From Guillardia theta CCMP2712 (Eukaryota > Cryptophyceae > Pyrenomonadales > Geminigeraceae): 53,524 bases of DNA. The translations under genes and the position numbers were made by a program. Of the stretch, positions 34,108 to 46,000 are shown one piece after another (position 1 is the first letter of the stretch; each line of letters opens with the position of its first letter). The notes below the pieces were generated by a model that did not search any database, was not told where the DNA came from, and saw nothing but the letters and a program-made list of their open reading frames with translations. Location: NCBI RefSeq assembly GCF_000315625.1, contig NW_005434642.1:647744-701267 (forward strand), read 5' to 3'.

Positions 34108-35554
34108 ATGCAATGCTCGCGCTGCCTGGCGGCTTTTCTGCTGGTGATGCATGCAGTGGGAGGAGAAGAGAAGAGAGATCTCGGCGTTCTGCGTCAGTTA
34201 GGACACCATGAAGACTCCTGGTCCTTTCCTGCTATCGTGACCTCAACTTGTCTCCCTCCTGCTGTCTCGCCTGGTTTCTTGTCTGGCCGCATCTATCACA
34301 GCTTCCTTGGCCCGCGGTTCGATCTGTGTCCGCGGGAGTTTGCGGTTCCATTCCACCATGACACCGTCGTCATGCGTTCTTACTTGTTGGTTCGACCAGT
34401 GGACCAGGAGAACTGCCGCAGCATCGTCGCACTCGTGGCTGAACGATTAGCGAGACACCCCAGCCATAAACGATACGCGAAGATGAGAAGCTGCGTCAGG
34501 TCTGTAGCAAAGAGAATGCTCGAAGACTGGGAGTATGAGATTGCGGTCAACATGTTCGCCTCTGAGCTATCTCTCAGAAGCAGAGTGAATACAGCTTTGC
34601 TCTGTGATGCGTTGCAGCAACAGATTACCCTGTTCGATGCGTGGACAGAGGATCGCCTGCAAGAGGTTGAAACGCGTGAAATTGACCTGCCTGACTTGAC
34701 AAGTGCGATTCGATTGGCAACGACGCAATGCAACATCACCTTATGGTGGCTGTGCAACGATACAAGGCCCGAGAGTGAAGCCTTGGAGTTGTTGACACGA
34801 TGGAATTCGTTGCAGTTGTTGGCCTCCAAGACTGTTGATCAAGCTCTTCGTATTCTTGTCCATGTCTGCAACAAGCTAGTGGATGATGCATACATGCGAT
34901 GGTTGGGAAGGCCAGCAGATACAGCAGGGTTGAAGGCATACTCGAGTCTGATCCTCAATGAGGGGAAGACTGCTCAGCACATGAGAGCAATCCTGCAAGA
35001 AAGTGACGAATACAAGGGGAGGTGCAAGAGATTCGATTGCACGTCAGCAGGAACGATGGTAGAAAAGGCCTTCTTGGACGAGCTGCTCCGAGAGCCCGAG
35101 CAGCAGGCGGTGGAATCCTACTCAAACCTCCTCATCAGCACTGGAAACCTCTCCCTTGTCGTTGAGATTCTCAGAAACTCTTCTGAATATGCGGAACTTC
35201 ACCGCATTAAGGGACGGGCAGAGCAGGTCGGTCGGTACGTGCGCATGCTTGACGACAGTGACGAGGAGTGGCAGACACTCAAGGAGGTAGAGGCGGTGTT
35301 TGCTGAGGTGTTGGGAAGGAAGCCGGACAGGAGAGGAGCCTCTTCCTACACGCGTGAGATTCTGTTGGGACATCTGACGCCGCAGGAGCTTAGAAATGCC
35401 TTGCAAGAGAGCGACGAGTTCAACAACATCGCCTCCTTCCTCTCTCGCTCCTTGACACTCACTGAGGCTGTCAAATGGTCCCTCCCAACCTGTCTCAGTG
35501 ACCTGCCGCTCGCATCCCTCCTAAGCAAAGAGCCTCAGATTGAAGTTTACACCT
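34108..35554 (+). CDS. secretory-pathway protein with DUF4214-like repeats (first exon; may be the 5' part of the MGAT2 gene)
   Basis: A 482-codon exon, open from the ATG at 34108 to a good GTACGT donor after 35554. It begins with a hydrophobic signal peptide or anchor (CLAAFLLVMHAV). A helical middle region (about 95-245) is followed by three repeats of a DUF4214-like pattern: YMRWLGRPADTAGLKAYSS with LQESDEY, FLDELLREPEQQAVESYSN with LRNSSEY, and FAEVLGRKPDRRGASSYTR with LQESDEF. In bacteria such repeats often occur in secreted proteins or next to glycosyltransferases. The next exon probably starts near 35644 (YSLSFLRSRRDYGAG, phase 1). Further exon-like stretches are 35880-36010 (DEDEQLKSF, EERWPTLAFEDR) and 36476-36534 (LFDLFDLSLPEE). 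No stop and new start forces a gene boundary before the transferase exons at 37.2 kb. Confidence 0.72.
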
Positions 35555-36896
35555 GTACGTGCTGCCTTCGCTCTGTCGTTTTGCTCCTTCGTGGCTTCTA
35601 TGTCCTCCTCTACTTCTCTTCCTTGCCTGATCAATGTTCATACAGACTCCTTGTCTTTTCTCCGATCACGGCGAGATTACGGAGCAGGCAGGTGGTGTAG
35701 GAGACAAGATTGCAACAGTCCTCATACGAAGGTGCTACCTGTGCTCGTACACCAACTGTTGCTCTTACTCTAAATGTTGGCAGAGCTGTGGGCACTGGCC
35801 GGTGGAGCTTTACAACATCATAGAATTGGTTGGGCAAGAGAAAGCTTGTAGCCAGTACAATGAAATCTCCCTCTCAGATGGTTTTGGGCGACGATGAAGA
35901 TGAACAGCTCAAGTCATTCAGGTCGTCGGCGCTTGCGGGGCAAGAGAGAGAGCACGAAGAGCGCTGGCCAACCTTGGCTTTCGAAGATCGTCTTCGAGAT
36001 CGGAGAAGCATCGTAATCGATATTTGCTATCTCATCTCGTGACCTCTATCCAACATCTCCTCTCGCGCTGCTCCCCTCAGTGCTCTTACAGAATGTCCGA
36101 GCTTGTACTGACTGCTTCGTTATGACCTCAGGCTTCGATGTATAGCGAATTGTATGGTCGTTTTCCTCTGCCGCGTGAATTATCTGCAGCAATCTCTGCA
36201 ATCTCGCAGAACGGGTGATAGACAATTGAAGTTGTTCCTTCCTGTGACTGACATGTGACAGTTCGAGTCTCGATGTGTTGGAGAAGAAGATGAGGAATGA
36301 ATCTAATCATGTGCTAGATTCCTCGATGTTGATAAATTTTGGTGTGAATTTCTGTGTTGGAAGATGAAGGCATTGCAAAACACAACCGACACGTACACCA
36401 AGTGGTTGGACGCGGTTCAAACGATGGTTTGACAATAATGCGTGAGGTTTTAAGGCTGACATGTTACCTGCCAGGTCTCTCTCTTCGACCTCTTCGACTT
36501 GTCTCTGCCTGAGGAGATTCATTCCTGCTTTCGCAAGGTCGACATGATGCCATCAAGCCTCATCTTACTTGAGGCAGGGGATGGTTTACAGCTCAGCTCA
36601 GAGCAAGCTCGGGTCCGGTGACGTCATTCGAGTCTGAGCGCGATAACTTGGAGTAGGTTCGCCTGTTTGGCCTCTGAGTCCATCGAGAAAACCCTTGAGC
36701 AGGCGAGTCGCTCATGTCTCAGGGCTTGAAGTTTGACGTCTCGTGACAGGGAGCGGCCGAATCGTCTCCTCCATGTCTATGCAGATCGATGAGCGAGAGA
36801 GTTTGTCAGAGAGGAATGCTTTTATGCAGGTTGATGCTCCCTTGATCTTTCACGGCATAATCTCTCCTCTCCTCTCTGCTCCTGTGCTGTCCTGTT

Positions 36897-36928
36897 CGTG
36901 TCGTGTCGTGTCGTGTCGTGTCGTGTCA
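36897..36928. repeat. (GTGTC)n microsatellite
   Basis: Six near-perfect pentamers, probably inside an intron upstream of the GnT-II exons. Confidence 0.9.
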
Positions 36929-37199
36929 TGTGTTGTCTTGTCCTCTAATATGAATCAGATGGGTTCATGACGATGATTGCAGACCGTTGGAGTCCATGGT
37001 AATTCCCAGCGAACTACATCACTGCAATCAAGACACACACTTGTCATATCTTACGTGTATTTCATCGAGATGCATCAATATGGATGAGCTGAGTTGTGAA
37101 GCAGACGGTAACGTTTTCTGGCCAAGATCTTCCAACGATCTCTTTCACGAGGTAGACGACTGGTTCAAATAGCATGCTTGCTCATGACACGCTGTCTAG

Positions 37200-38868
37200 T
37201 TTGAATGCCACAACACCGGCAAGCTCCTTGCGCAGCTGCAGAACCGTTGGAACTCTCATTCTCCTCTCTTCCACAACGCGACCTGCATGTAAGTTCACAA
37301 CTATGACGAACTCTGTGATGATTGATGCTCCAATATCAGATCTCCGCGAGGCTCTTGGCAGCAACACGATGGTGAAACCACGTTTCCTCTGGCTATGTAC
37401 GTCAACGACCGCCCTCTCTACTTTGCAGAGGTGACAGTACGATTCTCTTTCATACCGGCGCTCCTCTTAAAGTGCTTCTCCTCCCCTGTCCTTCCTTCTT
37501 ATGTCAGCGTTGTCTGACTGCTACAGCAGGTCATCCGCAGCCTTCAGGCCGCCAGAAGCGTCTCAACCATCAAGCTGCTCGTCGTCTCTCTTGACTCAGT
37601 TCGCCAGGACATGATCGAGCTAGTTCTCAACATGTTGGCATACCACCTTTGCTCTTTCTGCTCTTACTTATTCATAGAGATTTCCTTACTGTTCGTCTCC
37701 TCTTCCATCCAGTCCGCGAAGATCTGCTCAGCATGAGCCCGGTGACTCTGAGTTCTCAAATGCAGCTAGGCACTACGTTTCCTGTCTACTTCTCTTTTCT
37801 TTCTCTATGTTCCATTGGCTCATTGCATGCAAGCTTTCTTTGCGTTTGCTCCTTCTCTTTCTGTGCTGTGAGAATCTTCCAGGTTCTGGCGATTAAGAGT
37901 CACTGGTGGTGGCTGCAGCACATGATATGGAATGAAGTAGAGGAGCTGAGGTGATGGCAGAGGGGACGAGGATCGGCAGAGGGGCGAGGAGGAGGCGATG
38001 AGAACAAGTGATGACGCAGGTCGTATGATGGGAACATTGCTTTGCTCGAGGAGGATCATGTTGTGACCCCGGACTACGTTGAGCTCATGCGTATGCCATG
38101 TTGCCTAATGCTCTGCTCACTCGCGGCGTGTAGGTCTTCTCATCGCAATGCAGCAGAACGCTTGCCCGCAGTGCTGGGGGGTCTGCGTACGGCATGGGTG
38201 TGCGAGCGAGAGGGAGAGAGACTTGTACAAGATCTGCCGGTCAGGATGCTTGCTGCTACGATATGCTTGACTGGTAAAGCAGCACCCGAGCCGTTATCAA
38301 CACGGGAATTTCTTTCAATCGATCCATCTACAACCTCATAACACAGTCAGTCTGTTACTAAGACTCGTCGGCCTCTTTGCCTCACCTTGCTCTTTATTGC
38401 AGAAGTGACTTTCTACACTTCTTGGACGGATGGGACTGGTCCATATTTCATCTCGCTCAGGTCGCTTTGAATTCCTTTCTTCCTCCTCCTCCCTCTCTTT
38501 CAATACACATTGAGACGCTCGCAGACGGGTCAAATACCCGACATGATGTTAGCACCAGCTATCTCGCGGGTTCGCAACATAGGGAGGAAGGGCTCGACAG
38601 TGAACGATATTGTCCACGAGGATCTGCTGAGACAGGAAGAGACGCACCTCCTCTCCTCCTGCCGTTCTCACATTCTATGCAGCTGAACTACACAGACGTC
38701 GGCTCCAAAGCAGACTTCCACGAGTCCTCGTTCCGGATCGACGACGCAGGTCACTGTCGCCTTCTTGACGTCTGCCTGAGACCTGCTCGCCTCTCAGCTC
38801 CTCTCCCTCACACTCCGCCAGCGTGGGAGCCGCTTTATATCGGGGGGATCGGATTTGTGTCAAGATAG
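37200..38868 (+). CDS. MGAT2: alpha-1,6-mannosyl-glycoprotein 2-beta-N-acetylglucosaminyltransferase (GnT-II, GT16)
   Basis: Exons with closing phases: 37200-37288, 37340-37430, 37530-37633, 37678-37741, 37883-37950, 38020-38090, 38134-38239, 38283-38345, 38403-38460, then from 38525; the last exon(s) end at about 38868. Diagnostic motifs in order are YVNDRPLYF and LLVVSLDS (start of the Rossmann-like domain), AIKSHWWWLQHMIW, LLEEDHVVTPDYVELMR (the metal/nucleotide-sugar EED motif of GnT-II), CPQCW, NTGISFNRSIY, DGWDWSIFHLAQ and RVRNIGRKGST. These match GT16, which adds GlcNAc to the alpha-1,6 mannose arm of N-glycans in the Golgi, a step toward complex glycans. The membrane anchor should lie upstream; the secretory N-terminus at 34108 could supply it. 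The position of the last intron is uncertain. Confidence 0.88.
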
Positions 38869-39173
38869 CGCGGCTCTCCCCTTCCCCTCCCTCGTCCCTC
38901 CCCTTCTTTCTCCCCCCTCTCGCTCTTCCCTGGGGTCTGTAAAAGAGAAAAAACTTCACTCATCAGGCCTCAGTCGGGGCCAAGAAAGCCTGAGGGGGGG
39001 GTGGGGGCGAGAGCAGGGATACGAGGAAGGGAGGACGACGAGACGACGAGATGATGGTAGGAGGAGAAGGGAGACAAGGCAAGAAGAGACAAGAAGACAA
39101 GGCATAGGACTCACTCGGTTGACTCCGAGCCCAAGGACCAACCCGACATGAGAGCACATTGAGCGAGCAGCCA

Positions 39174-42100
39174 ATGAGCATGAGGCAGTCGACCTCAAGC
39201 CTGTTGCTCTTCCGAGGGGGCGTCTCGAGGGCATGCCGTCGTCCCTGTGGCATGGCAATGCTTCTCCTCCTCGCCTTCGCCCTCCCCCGCTGCGAGCTCA
39301 CCCATTCTTTGACATCACCGGCCAATAGCGACGAGACGTGCGCCCATGGCTCCGCCGCTTGCGGGCCAGACGGCAAGTGCGTTTGCATCCCTGCGGCTCG
39401 AGCGAAGACAGGAAAGGACCTAGAACCCCAAGGTGAGGAGGAGAGAGTGTAGTTGGGGGCCGAGGAGCGGAGGAGCGGAGGAGAGGAGGAGCAGGCGAGC
39501 ATTTACTAGGTTGCGTAGGATGGATCTCAGCAGCAAAGAACAAGCTGGTGGGATACGCCGTACATCAGGGCCGGCGGGTGACACAGGAGGACTATGTGAG
39601 CGTTCACAGGCTCAGCACTTGTAGGGAAGGAACAAGGAAGAAAGCAGGTCAGCGCTTGCGCTTCGATCCTCGCTCCCTGAACTTCTTTAGACCAATGCAG
39701 GGATGTGCTCTTCGTCGCTGTATTTGATGGTCATGGAGGGAAAACAGCAGCAGAGAAAGCAAGCACAAGGTGATGGTGGTGGTGGTGATGAGGATGAGGA
39801 TGAAGATGAGGATGAGGATGAGGATGAGGATGATGAGGATGATTACAGTCGTGGGGATGGTACTGGAAATAAGATTCGATCAGGCTGTACAAGCTGGTGA
39901 AAGCACAGGATTCTTTCTATCGGGATAATTTTGAGCTCGCGTTGAAGACGGTGAACTGATGCTGCAGGACTTCTCTAAGTCTTGTGATGATGGTTGATTA
40001 TCACAGGCCATGGAAGAGTTTAATGCGTGGTTCCTCGACTACTCGATTGCCAACAACAGGACTGATGGAGCGACAACTGTGGTTGGACTAATCGACGAGA
40101 AGAATGTAACAACAGCCAATAAGATTTGTTTGATTTGATCTCCTTGATCTGAGCACACTCAGATTCATTTCATTTCATTTCATTTCATTTCATTTCCACG
40201 TCATGGAAACATGTTCTTCTCTTTCTTTCTGGTTTCTCACATGCTTTTTCTTCAGGTCACGCTTGCTGTCGTTGGTGACTGCAGAGCTGCCATGTTGCGA
40301 ACAGCCACCGACGCGTCTCCGCATGGAGCGATGCTCACGGTCTTGCACCGACCGCATCATGCAGCTGAGAAGAGTCGCATCGAGGCAGCTGGAGGCTCAG
40401 TTGAGCTCCTACGTGGGCACTGGCGGATGCTTCCTGGTGAGCTGGCAGTGAGCAGAGCGATTGGAGATGTCAACCTGAAGCGCTACTTGTCACATACGCC
40501 CGACGTCCTCACGGTAAATTATTGTTGTCTGTTCCCTTCTATCCTCCTCTCTCTTCGCGGTGCATGCCCTTGGTTCTCCTCCATTTTTCTGGACTGTATT
40601 GTGTTGAAACTTCTCGTCTTTCGTATCATTCTCTTCTTCGCTTCCTTCCCCTTGCTGACTTTGACTCGCCGCAGGTGCAGATGTCGCGCGGTGACGAGCT
40701 GCTGGTCTTGGGGTCTGACGGACTTTGGGATGTGATGACGGCAGACGACGCGAGTGTCTTTCTGGTCCCGCGGCTTTACAGGATGAGCCAAAGTCAAGGT
40801 AAGCTACGGGTGTGGCGGCCTGGAGGAGCAGAAGCAGAAGGTGGTGGTGGTAGTGGTAGTGATGGTGGTGGTGGAGGAGGAGGAGTCTGGTGAGCTCGAT
40901 TAATGTGCTTTTAGATGGCGAGGGTAAGGAGGAGCAGCTCCATGCTGGCGTCGACCTGCACGACTTAGCGCAGGAACTAGTGGAGGAGGCGTATGCCCGT
41001 GGCAGTCATGACAAGTGAAGTAATGGTTTCACTTTTCCTACTCACCTTGCCTCTCAGCATTGCCGCTATACTTGTGGACTGTCGGAGGTTCTTCCGCGAT
41101 AGTTTTCCTTTCCACTACAAGCACGAGACGTTGCAGGAGAAAAGTAGAGGTGAGGCGTCACAGCAGCTGCTGATTTGTTGAGACGAGCATGGCAGGTCGG
41201 GGTCGAGCTGGCAAGCAGCTGACGGCAGGATGGCAGTCGTGGGTGAAGGATCACCCGGCAGCTCTCGCAAGCTTTCATCGAGTCGGACCTCACGGGCAGG
41301 TGAGCTTGAGAGGCCACTGGCCCGCCCCTGACGCAGCTTTCACCCCAGTACTCGCTCATGGATAGAATTGCCGTCATCCGCGCTCGGGACCTCTTTGTTT
41401 CTCCTAAAATGATCGGAGGGGAGAAACTGAAGGGAGGACGAGGAGCGAGGAGGGCGGAAGACGCGAAGTTTCGATCGTCTGAGCTGTGGGACCTTATCCA
41501 TGTGCGGGGTCACAGCTTTGAATTTAATTCTATTGGTGACGGCTGTCAAGGTTCCAGTTCATATCGCTGAGACGCACGAGCAAGATGCTTCGGCTCAGGT
41601 GAATCTAAACTGTCTTTGTATCCTCTTGTTCTTTTGACTTTCATTAGATCGCTCGTTTCAACCACCTGCTGGACGATCAACAGAATTCCCTTAACCACTC
41701 GGCTGACTTGCAGGTCAACAAACTCTGCTAGATTTCTCGCACTCAAATCATGCGCAGGAAACTTTCAATCTTCTCATGTCTCTTGCTCAAGCGCATGAAG
41801 CCGTTGGGGATGCTGAGGGAGCCATCAGATCGTACAAGGTCAGCATTTCAAAACAACCCCCCCCCCTCCCCCCTCCCGCTTCCCTTCGAGCTAGCCTCCG
41901 TTCCTCCCTCCCTCCCTCTCTATCGTGTTGTATACGATTCCCCTTCTCAGCCAGTGGCTTTGATCACCTTCATAGGCGGTGCTCAATATGTGCAACCGGA
42001 AAGGAGCACCACTTGCTGCTGTGCCAGCGTATGACTCTTGTTGTCATCGACTCGTTCTGCCTACTCCTCTTGTTCACGCCCTTGTCCTGATTCTCTTTAT

Positions 42101-45100
42101 TTTCCCTCCTTGCCCTCTTCGTTGTTGCTTTCTCCTCAAGCTGCTTTACCTTGTTGCTTCTTGTCTCACGTTTCTGTCTTGGGGGGCTTGCACTCACATG
42201 CTGCAGACTCGCTCGGCTGGGAGAGCTTCACCTCGCTCTTGGTGATTTCAGAGAGTCGCTGCAGGTGAAACGATGGCAGGGAGAGGAGGAAGAAAGAAGG
42301 AGTAGAGAGCATTTCAATGACACGGGGGTCTGGGAGTTCATGTGAGGGGAAAGTACAGGAGAACAAACAGGAGGAGCGTTTGAGAGAGCAAGTAACATGA
42401 CTTGTAGTGTGCGGACGAGCTGCTCAAGCTTTCAGATCACTTCATGGATGGACCAGCGCGAGTTCTTTCATGCAGACTTCTCTTCCTCCTGGAGCACCAA
42501 GCTGACATCTCCATGCACAATCGCTTGCGACGCTGTCAAGACGAAGAGCTGCAGCAACGCATCCGAGAGAAAGAGAGGAAATACAAGGCATTGTCCTCGT
42601 CCTCGTCCTCGTCCTCGTCTACGTTTCTTATTCCCGCCGCATGGACACATCCGGATCGCCTGAACTACTCGGAGGTGAGAAATGAATAGGAAAGGAAAGT
42701 AGACGAAGGAAAGTAGATGAAGGAAAGTAAATGAAGGAAAGTAGATGAAGGAAAGTAGATGAAGGAAAGCAGATGAAGGAAAGCAGATGAAGGAAAGCAG
42801 ATGAAGGAAAGCAGATGAAGGAAAGCAGATGAAGGAAAGCACAAGCAGAGAAATATGGGAGGAAGGGAAACTCAGAGGAAAGGCAGAGTGAAACCGAAGT
42901 CTCAGCCCTACTTGCTTCATTTGACACCTTGAGCCGGAGCAGTCAGGGGCTTGATGAGCCGGAGCAGTCAGGAGCTTGATGAGCCGGAGCAGTCAGGAGC
43001 TTGATTTGGTCTGATCACTCTGGTAGTTGTCTTTGCATGCACATCAACTGGGTCCTGCCGCTCACGAGAGAGGAGAAGAAGCGTCTGCGCCGCACTTCCC
43101 CATCGCTGACACTCCACAAGGATCCAAGACAGAGATCGGTGATAAAGGGACTAGTGTTGTAGGAAAGGAGAGCGGGAAGGGGAGGGGAGAGGAGAGGAGA
43201 CAAGGGAACAGAGCAAGAGGCGAGAAAAAATGGATCGGGGGTGAGGAGGAGGAGGAGGAGGAGGAGGACGAAGGAAGGAAGAAGAGTGACGGATGAGCGG
43301 AGCAGAAGGGACGGGACATCCTGTTGTGAAGCTCGTGGGGTCACTTATGACCATCGACCATGATGTGGCTTCCTTGGACGCGCAAGAGAAGATTGGGACG
43401 GGAGAGCGACCGCAAGAGCATCACTTCCGGTACGACATGAGCGACCCCATCGGCGCAGGGAAGTTTGGAGAGGTGAAAACAGGAGGAGAGAGGAGAGCAA
43501 GAGTAGAGGGGCGGGGCAAGGAAGAGGCTTATCAGTAAATCAGGTGTGGAGGGCGCGACTTCATGGGCAGCCGGAGGGAAAGGGTGACACTTTCATATTG
43601 AAACGTGAGGGTTGTCAATGACGAGGAAGGGAAATAACTTCGTTTCTTGCAGGACTCTATGTTGAGAAGGGAGAAGCAATACGTTTGTCAGGGTTGCGAG
43701 AGATTCACTTCGGCCAGCAGGTTGCTTTGCTTCCTTTTCACCGTCTCCTCTTTTCCCTTTGGTATTCCTTGCCTTTCCTCGCAGTAGCTTCTTGCTTGCT
43801 CCTTCTCTAATCATCCTGACTTTCTATCAGCTCAGAGACGTCCCTCATGTCTGCAGATTCGTCGAGTCATTCATCGAGGCGGATGAGTCTTCCAACGTTA
43901 GCGTCCCTTCCTGCCTTTCCTTGCTTGCTTGCTTGCTTTTGTACTTTGTTTTGCTTGCTTTCCTACTTTGTTTCCTTCCTTGCTTACTTTGCTTGCTTCC
44001 TCGGCTTTTGCCTTCCTATCTTGCCTTGCTCTGTTTGTCTTCTCTACTCGCTGCGTCTGTTTCTCGTTCGCTTCCTTCTCTCGCTGTCCTTTTCCCCTTC
44101 CTTGCTGTCTCTTTTGCTCGTCACACTTACTCGCCCAGCTCTTCATTTGACATGAGCACGCAGTCAACCAACAACTTATGGCTTGTCTTCTACCACGAGG
44201 GGTTTTCTCTTCGCTCTTTTCTCTATGAGGTTCTATCAAAGTGTCCTCTTCTCCTCTCATCTTCCAACAGGCGAACGCGGAAGGCGATTCCATCCGCTAC
44301 ACGGTGTCACGGATGTATGAGGAGAGCGAGAGAAGTGCAAGTCTCACAGGAGGGCGTAGGTGGAAGGACCTGCGAACGTCAAGGAGAGGAGAGGAGACTC
44401 TGCGGGAGTTGATGCGGCAGCTGCTCGAGGGCATCGCCGACTGTCATCGTCGGAATGTGACGCATCGCGATCTCAAGCCGGAGAATCTCATCCTTCACAC
44501 GCTGAGCCAGGGCGAGCAGGCGGACTCCTCCTCTCCTCTCCTCAAACTCGCTGACTTTGGCAGCGCCATTGACACCTACGCGCTGAGACATCTATACGGG
44601 AAGGAGGGTCCCTCAATCCTGGACGAGACGCTGGACTACGCGCCTCCGGAGGTCCTCTTCGGTGATGGCGTCCCCATGTCGCTCATGCGCCCCGCGAGCT
44701 ACGACATGTGGTCGGTCGGCGTCATCTTCCTCGAGATCGTCCTCGGCTCCTCCAAGGTCTTCCAAGTCGACGCCAGGACTCGCGCAATAATCGATCAGAA
44801 GCTGAGGACCTCAAGCGCGGCGGTCAGGCAGCAAGCCTATCTCTTCCGCGCCATGATCGTCTACTGCATCTACCCACCAATGCCTAGCGCCAAGAGCCAC
44901 TCCCAGCAGAGCAGGAGTGCGCTTGTGCCGTCAAAGTGCTCAGATGAGCACATGCACGAGCTGCTTCGGAGCAGAGACCCTCTCCTGCTGGGCCTCCCCA
45001 ACATCTGGGCAGTGAAGCTCGTCCGCCGACTCCTCGCATGGAACGCAGAGTCTCGCATCACCGCAGAGCGCGCGTTGCAGCATGCGTACTTCACCACAGA

Positions 45101-45197
45101 TGGGACAGGCTTTACATGCGCGTCCGTTGGGCGAGGAAAGGACACCTCGAGCGCGTGGGAGTTTGAGGACGAAGCGTTTGAAAATTGTTATGGATGA
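39174..45197 (+). CDS. PP2C phosphatase / TPR-like / Ser-Thr kinase fusion protein
   Basis: A multi-exon gene read as one unit. Exon 1 (39174-39432) has a signal peptide (MLLLLAFAL). PP2C motifs follow: GRRVTQEDY, VAVFDGHGG, DGATTVVG, LAVVGDCRAA, GELAVSRAIGD, LLVLGSDGLWDV and the terminal GSHDK. The segment ending EKSR (to about 41151) splices in phase over a short intron to RGRAGKQLTAGWQSW (41197 on), so the PP2C frame continues. Next come helical, TPR-like exons (FNHLLDDQQNSL, AQAHEAVGDAEGAIRSY, LGELHLALGDFRESL). The kinase runs from GAGKFGEV (about 43450) through FILKR, HRDLKPEN and DFG to 45197, all catalytic residues present. Motifs such as DFGSAID, LRHLYG, YDMWSVGV and SRDPLLLG resemble the plant PP2C-kinase pair encoded at Arabidopsis At3g63330-At3g63340. 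Exon joins near 39.6 kb and 42.7-43.3 kb are unresolved. An alternative is two or three adjacent genes. Confidence 0.85.
39781..39842. repeat. GAT/GAG hexamer microsatellite
   Basis: Repeated GATGAG units inside a PP2C intron; the acidic frame it creates is not coding. A (CATTT)n run lies at 40165-40197 in another intron of the same gene. Confidence 0.85.
42695..42842. repeat. 14-bp minisatellite, about ten copies
   Basis: Units of the form GATGAAGGAAAGTA, the last half with C for T at one position. It lies in the intron between the TPR-like and kinase parts. Confidence 0.9.
42932..43004. repeat. 25-bp tandem repeat, three copies
   Basis: GAGCCGGAGCAGTCAGGRGC followed by TTGAT, three times, close to the 14-bp array in the same interval. 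Together they explain why no exon is seen at 42.7-43.0 kb. Confidence 0.9.
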
Positions 45198-45321
45198 CCA
45201 GTGAAGAACAGAAAGTGGAAGAGGATCAGGACATTATGAGTAGGAGTTGTAAACATTATTGAATGATCCGTCTTTGCTAAAGTTGCAATTAATTCGAGTT
45301 TTTTCGCATGCTTCACTGCGT

Positions 45322-45869
45322 TCATGTCTGTCCTGGTTTTCTTTGTAATACAAACAGTGTGTAGCCCTTCTCTTTCGTCTGCACAAAGCCCGTCATGTCG
45401 TAGCGCCATCCTTGCTTTTCACTCACCGCCCCAGTGACGCCATAACGAACTTCGCCCCAGAAGGGAGCAACAAGAATCTCGAACCTTTTCGTATCAATCC
45501 TGAAGTAGGTCAAGTCGTTCTGAACAGATGGGGGTGTCAGGGAGCAAGCGCAAAACATCACTGAAGTGCCTGCGGATCGACATCTCTGACAGCTGTGCGC
45601 GCAATTGATTGCAAGACGAAGATCTGCTCCCCATATTTTTCTGCAAGCTCTTGCGGAAGACTGTACCTGCGCAAGTGCTCAACAAGCGCTCAACAACTCC
45701 CGACAATGAGCAGGGATGGTTAAAAAAGCGAACAAGAACGAAATAAGAGAAGGAGAGTAAGAAAGATGTATATCAACCTTGCAAGTTTTCCGGCATCGTC
45801 AAGAACTGCCACACCCATGACACCGCTGTGTGCTGTTATCCTCTTCAGCGCCTCCTCAATGTCGGACAT
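45322..45869 (-). CDS. dynein light chain, roadblock/LC7 type
   Basis: Three minus-strand exons: 45778-45869, 45570-45666 and 45322-45519, giving 128 aa with closing phases. MSDIEEALKRI, GVMGVAVLD, SLPQELAEKY, TAVRDVDPQ, NDLTYFRI, FEILVAP and YTLFVLQRK match roadblock proteins (usual length about 96-100), which dimerise and bind dynein intermediate chain in cytoplasmic and flagellar dyneins. The extra length comes from a stretch after LVAPFWG. A 48-nt segment in it (GTGAGT...TGCAG, a multiple of three and without a stop) may be an intron, leaving 112 aa. The second intron would need a GC donor (CAG then GCACTT) to give the conserved DPQ-NDL join. It converges on the PP2C-kinase gene, with only about 125 bp between the stop codons. 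Confidence 0.88.
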
Positions 45870-45929
45870 CGATCGTTAGCTCTTTGCACAACCGCTCGTA
45901 CCCTCATCCCCCAACAACCCTCTAGGGTT

Positions 45930-46000
45930 TGCGGGCTGGTTTGCGGGCGCCGGGCCGCAGGTTTGCGGGTTTGCCGCAGTGCGGCCCGGCCAGGTTTGTG
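45930..46000. repeat. short GC-rich island with GTTTGCGGG repeats
   Basis: GGTTTGCGGG words recur at 45937-45975, next to GCGGCCCGGCC. It directly precedes the left copy of the direct repeat. Confidence 0.6.
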
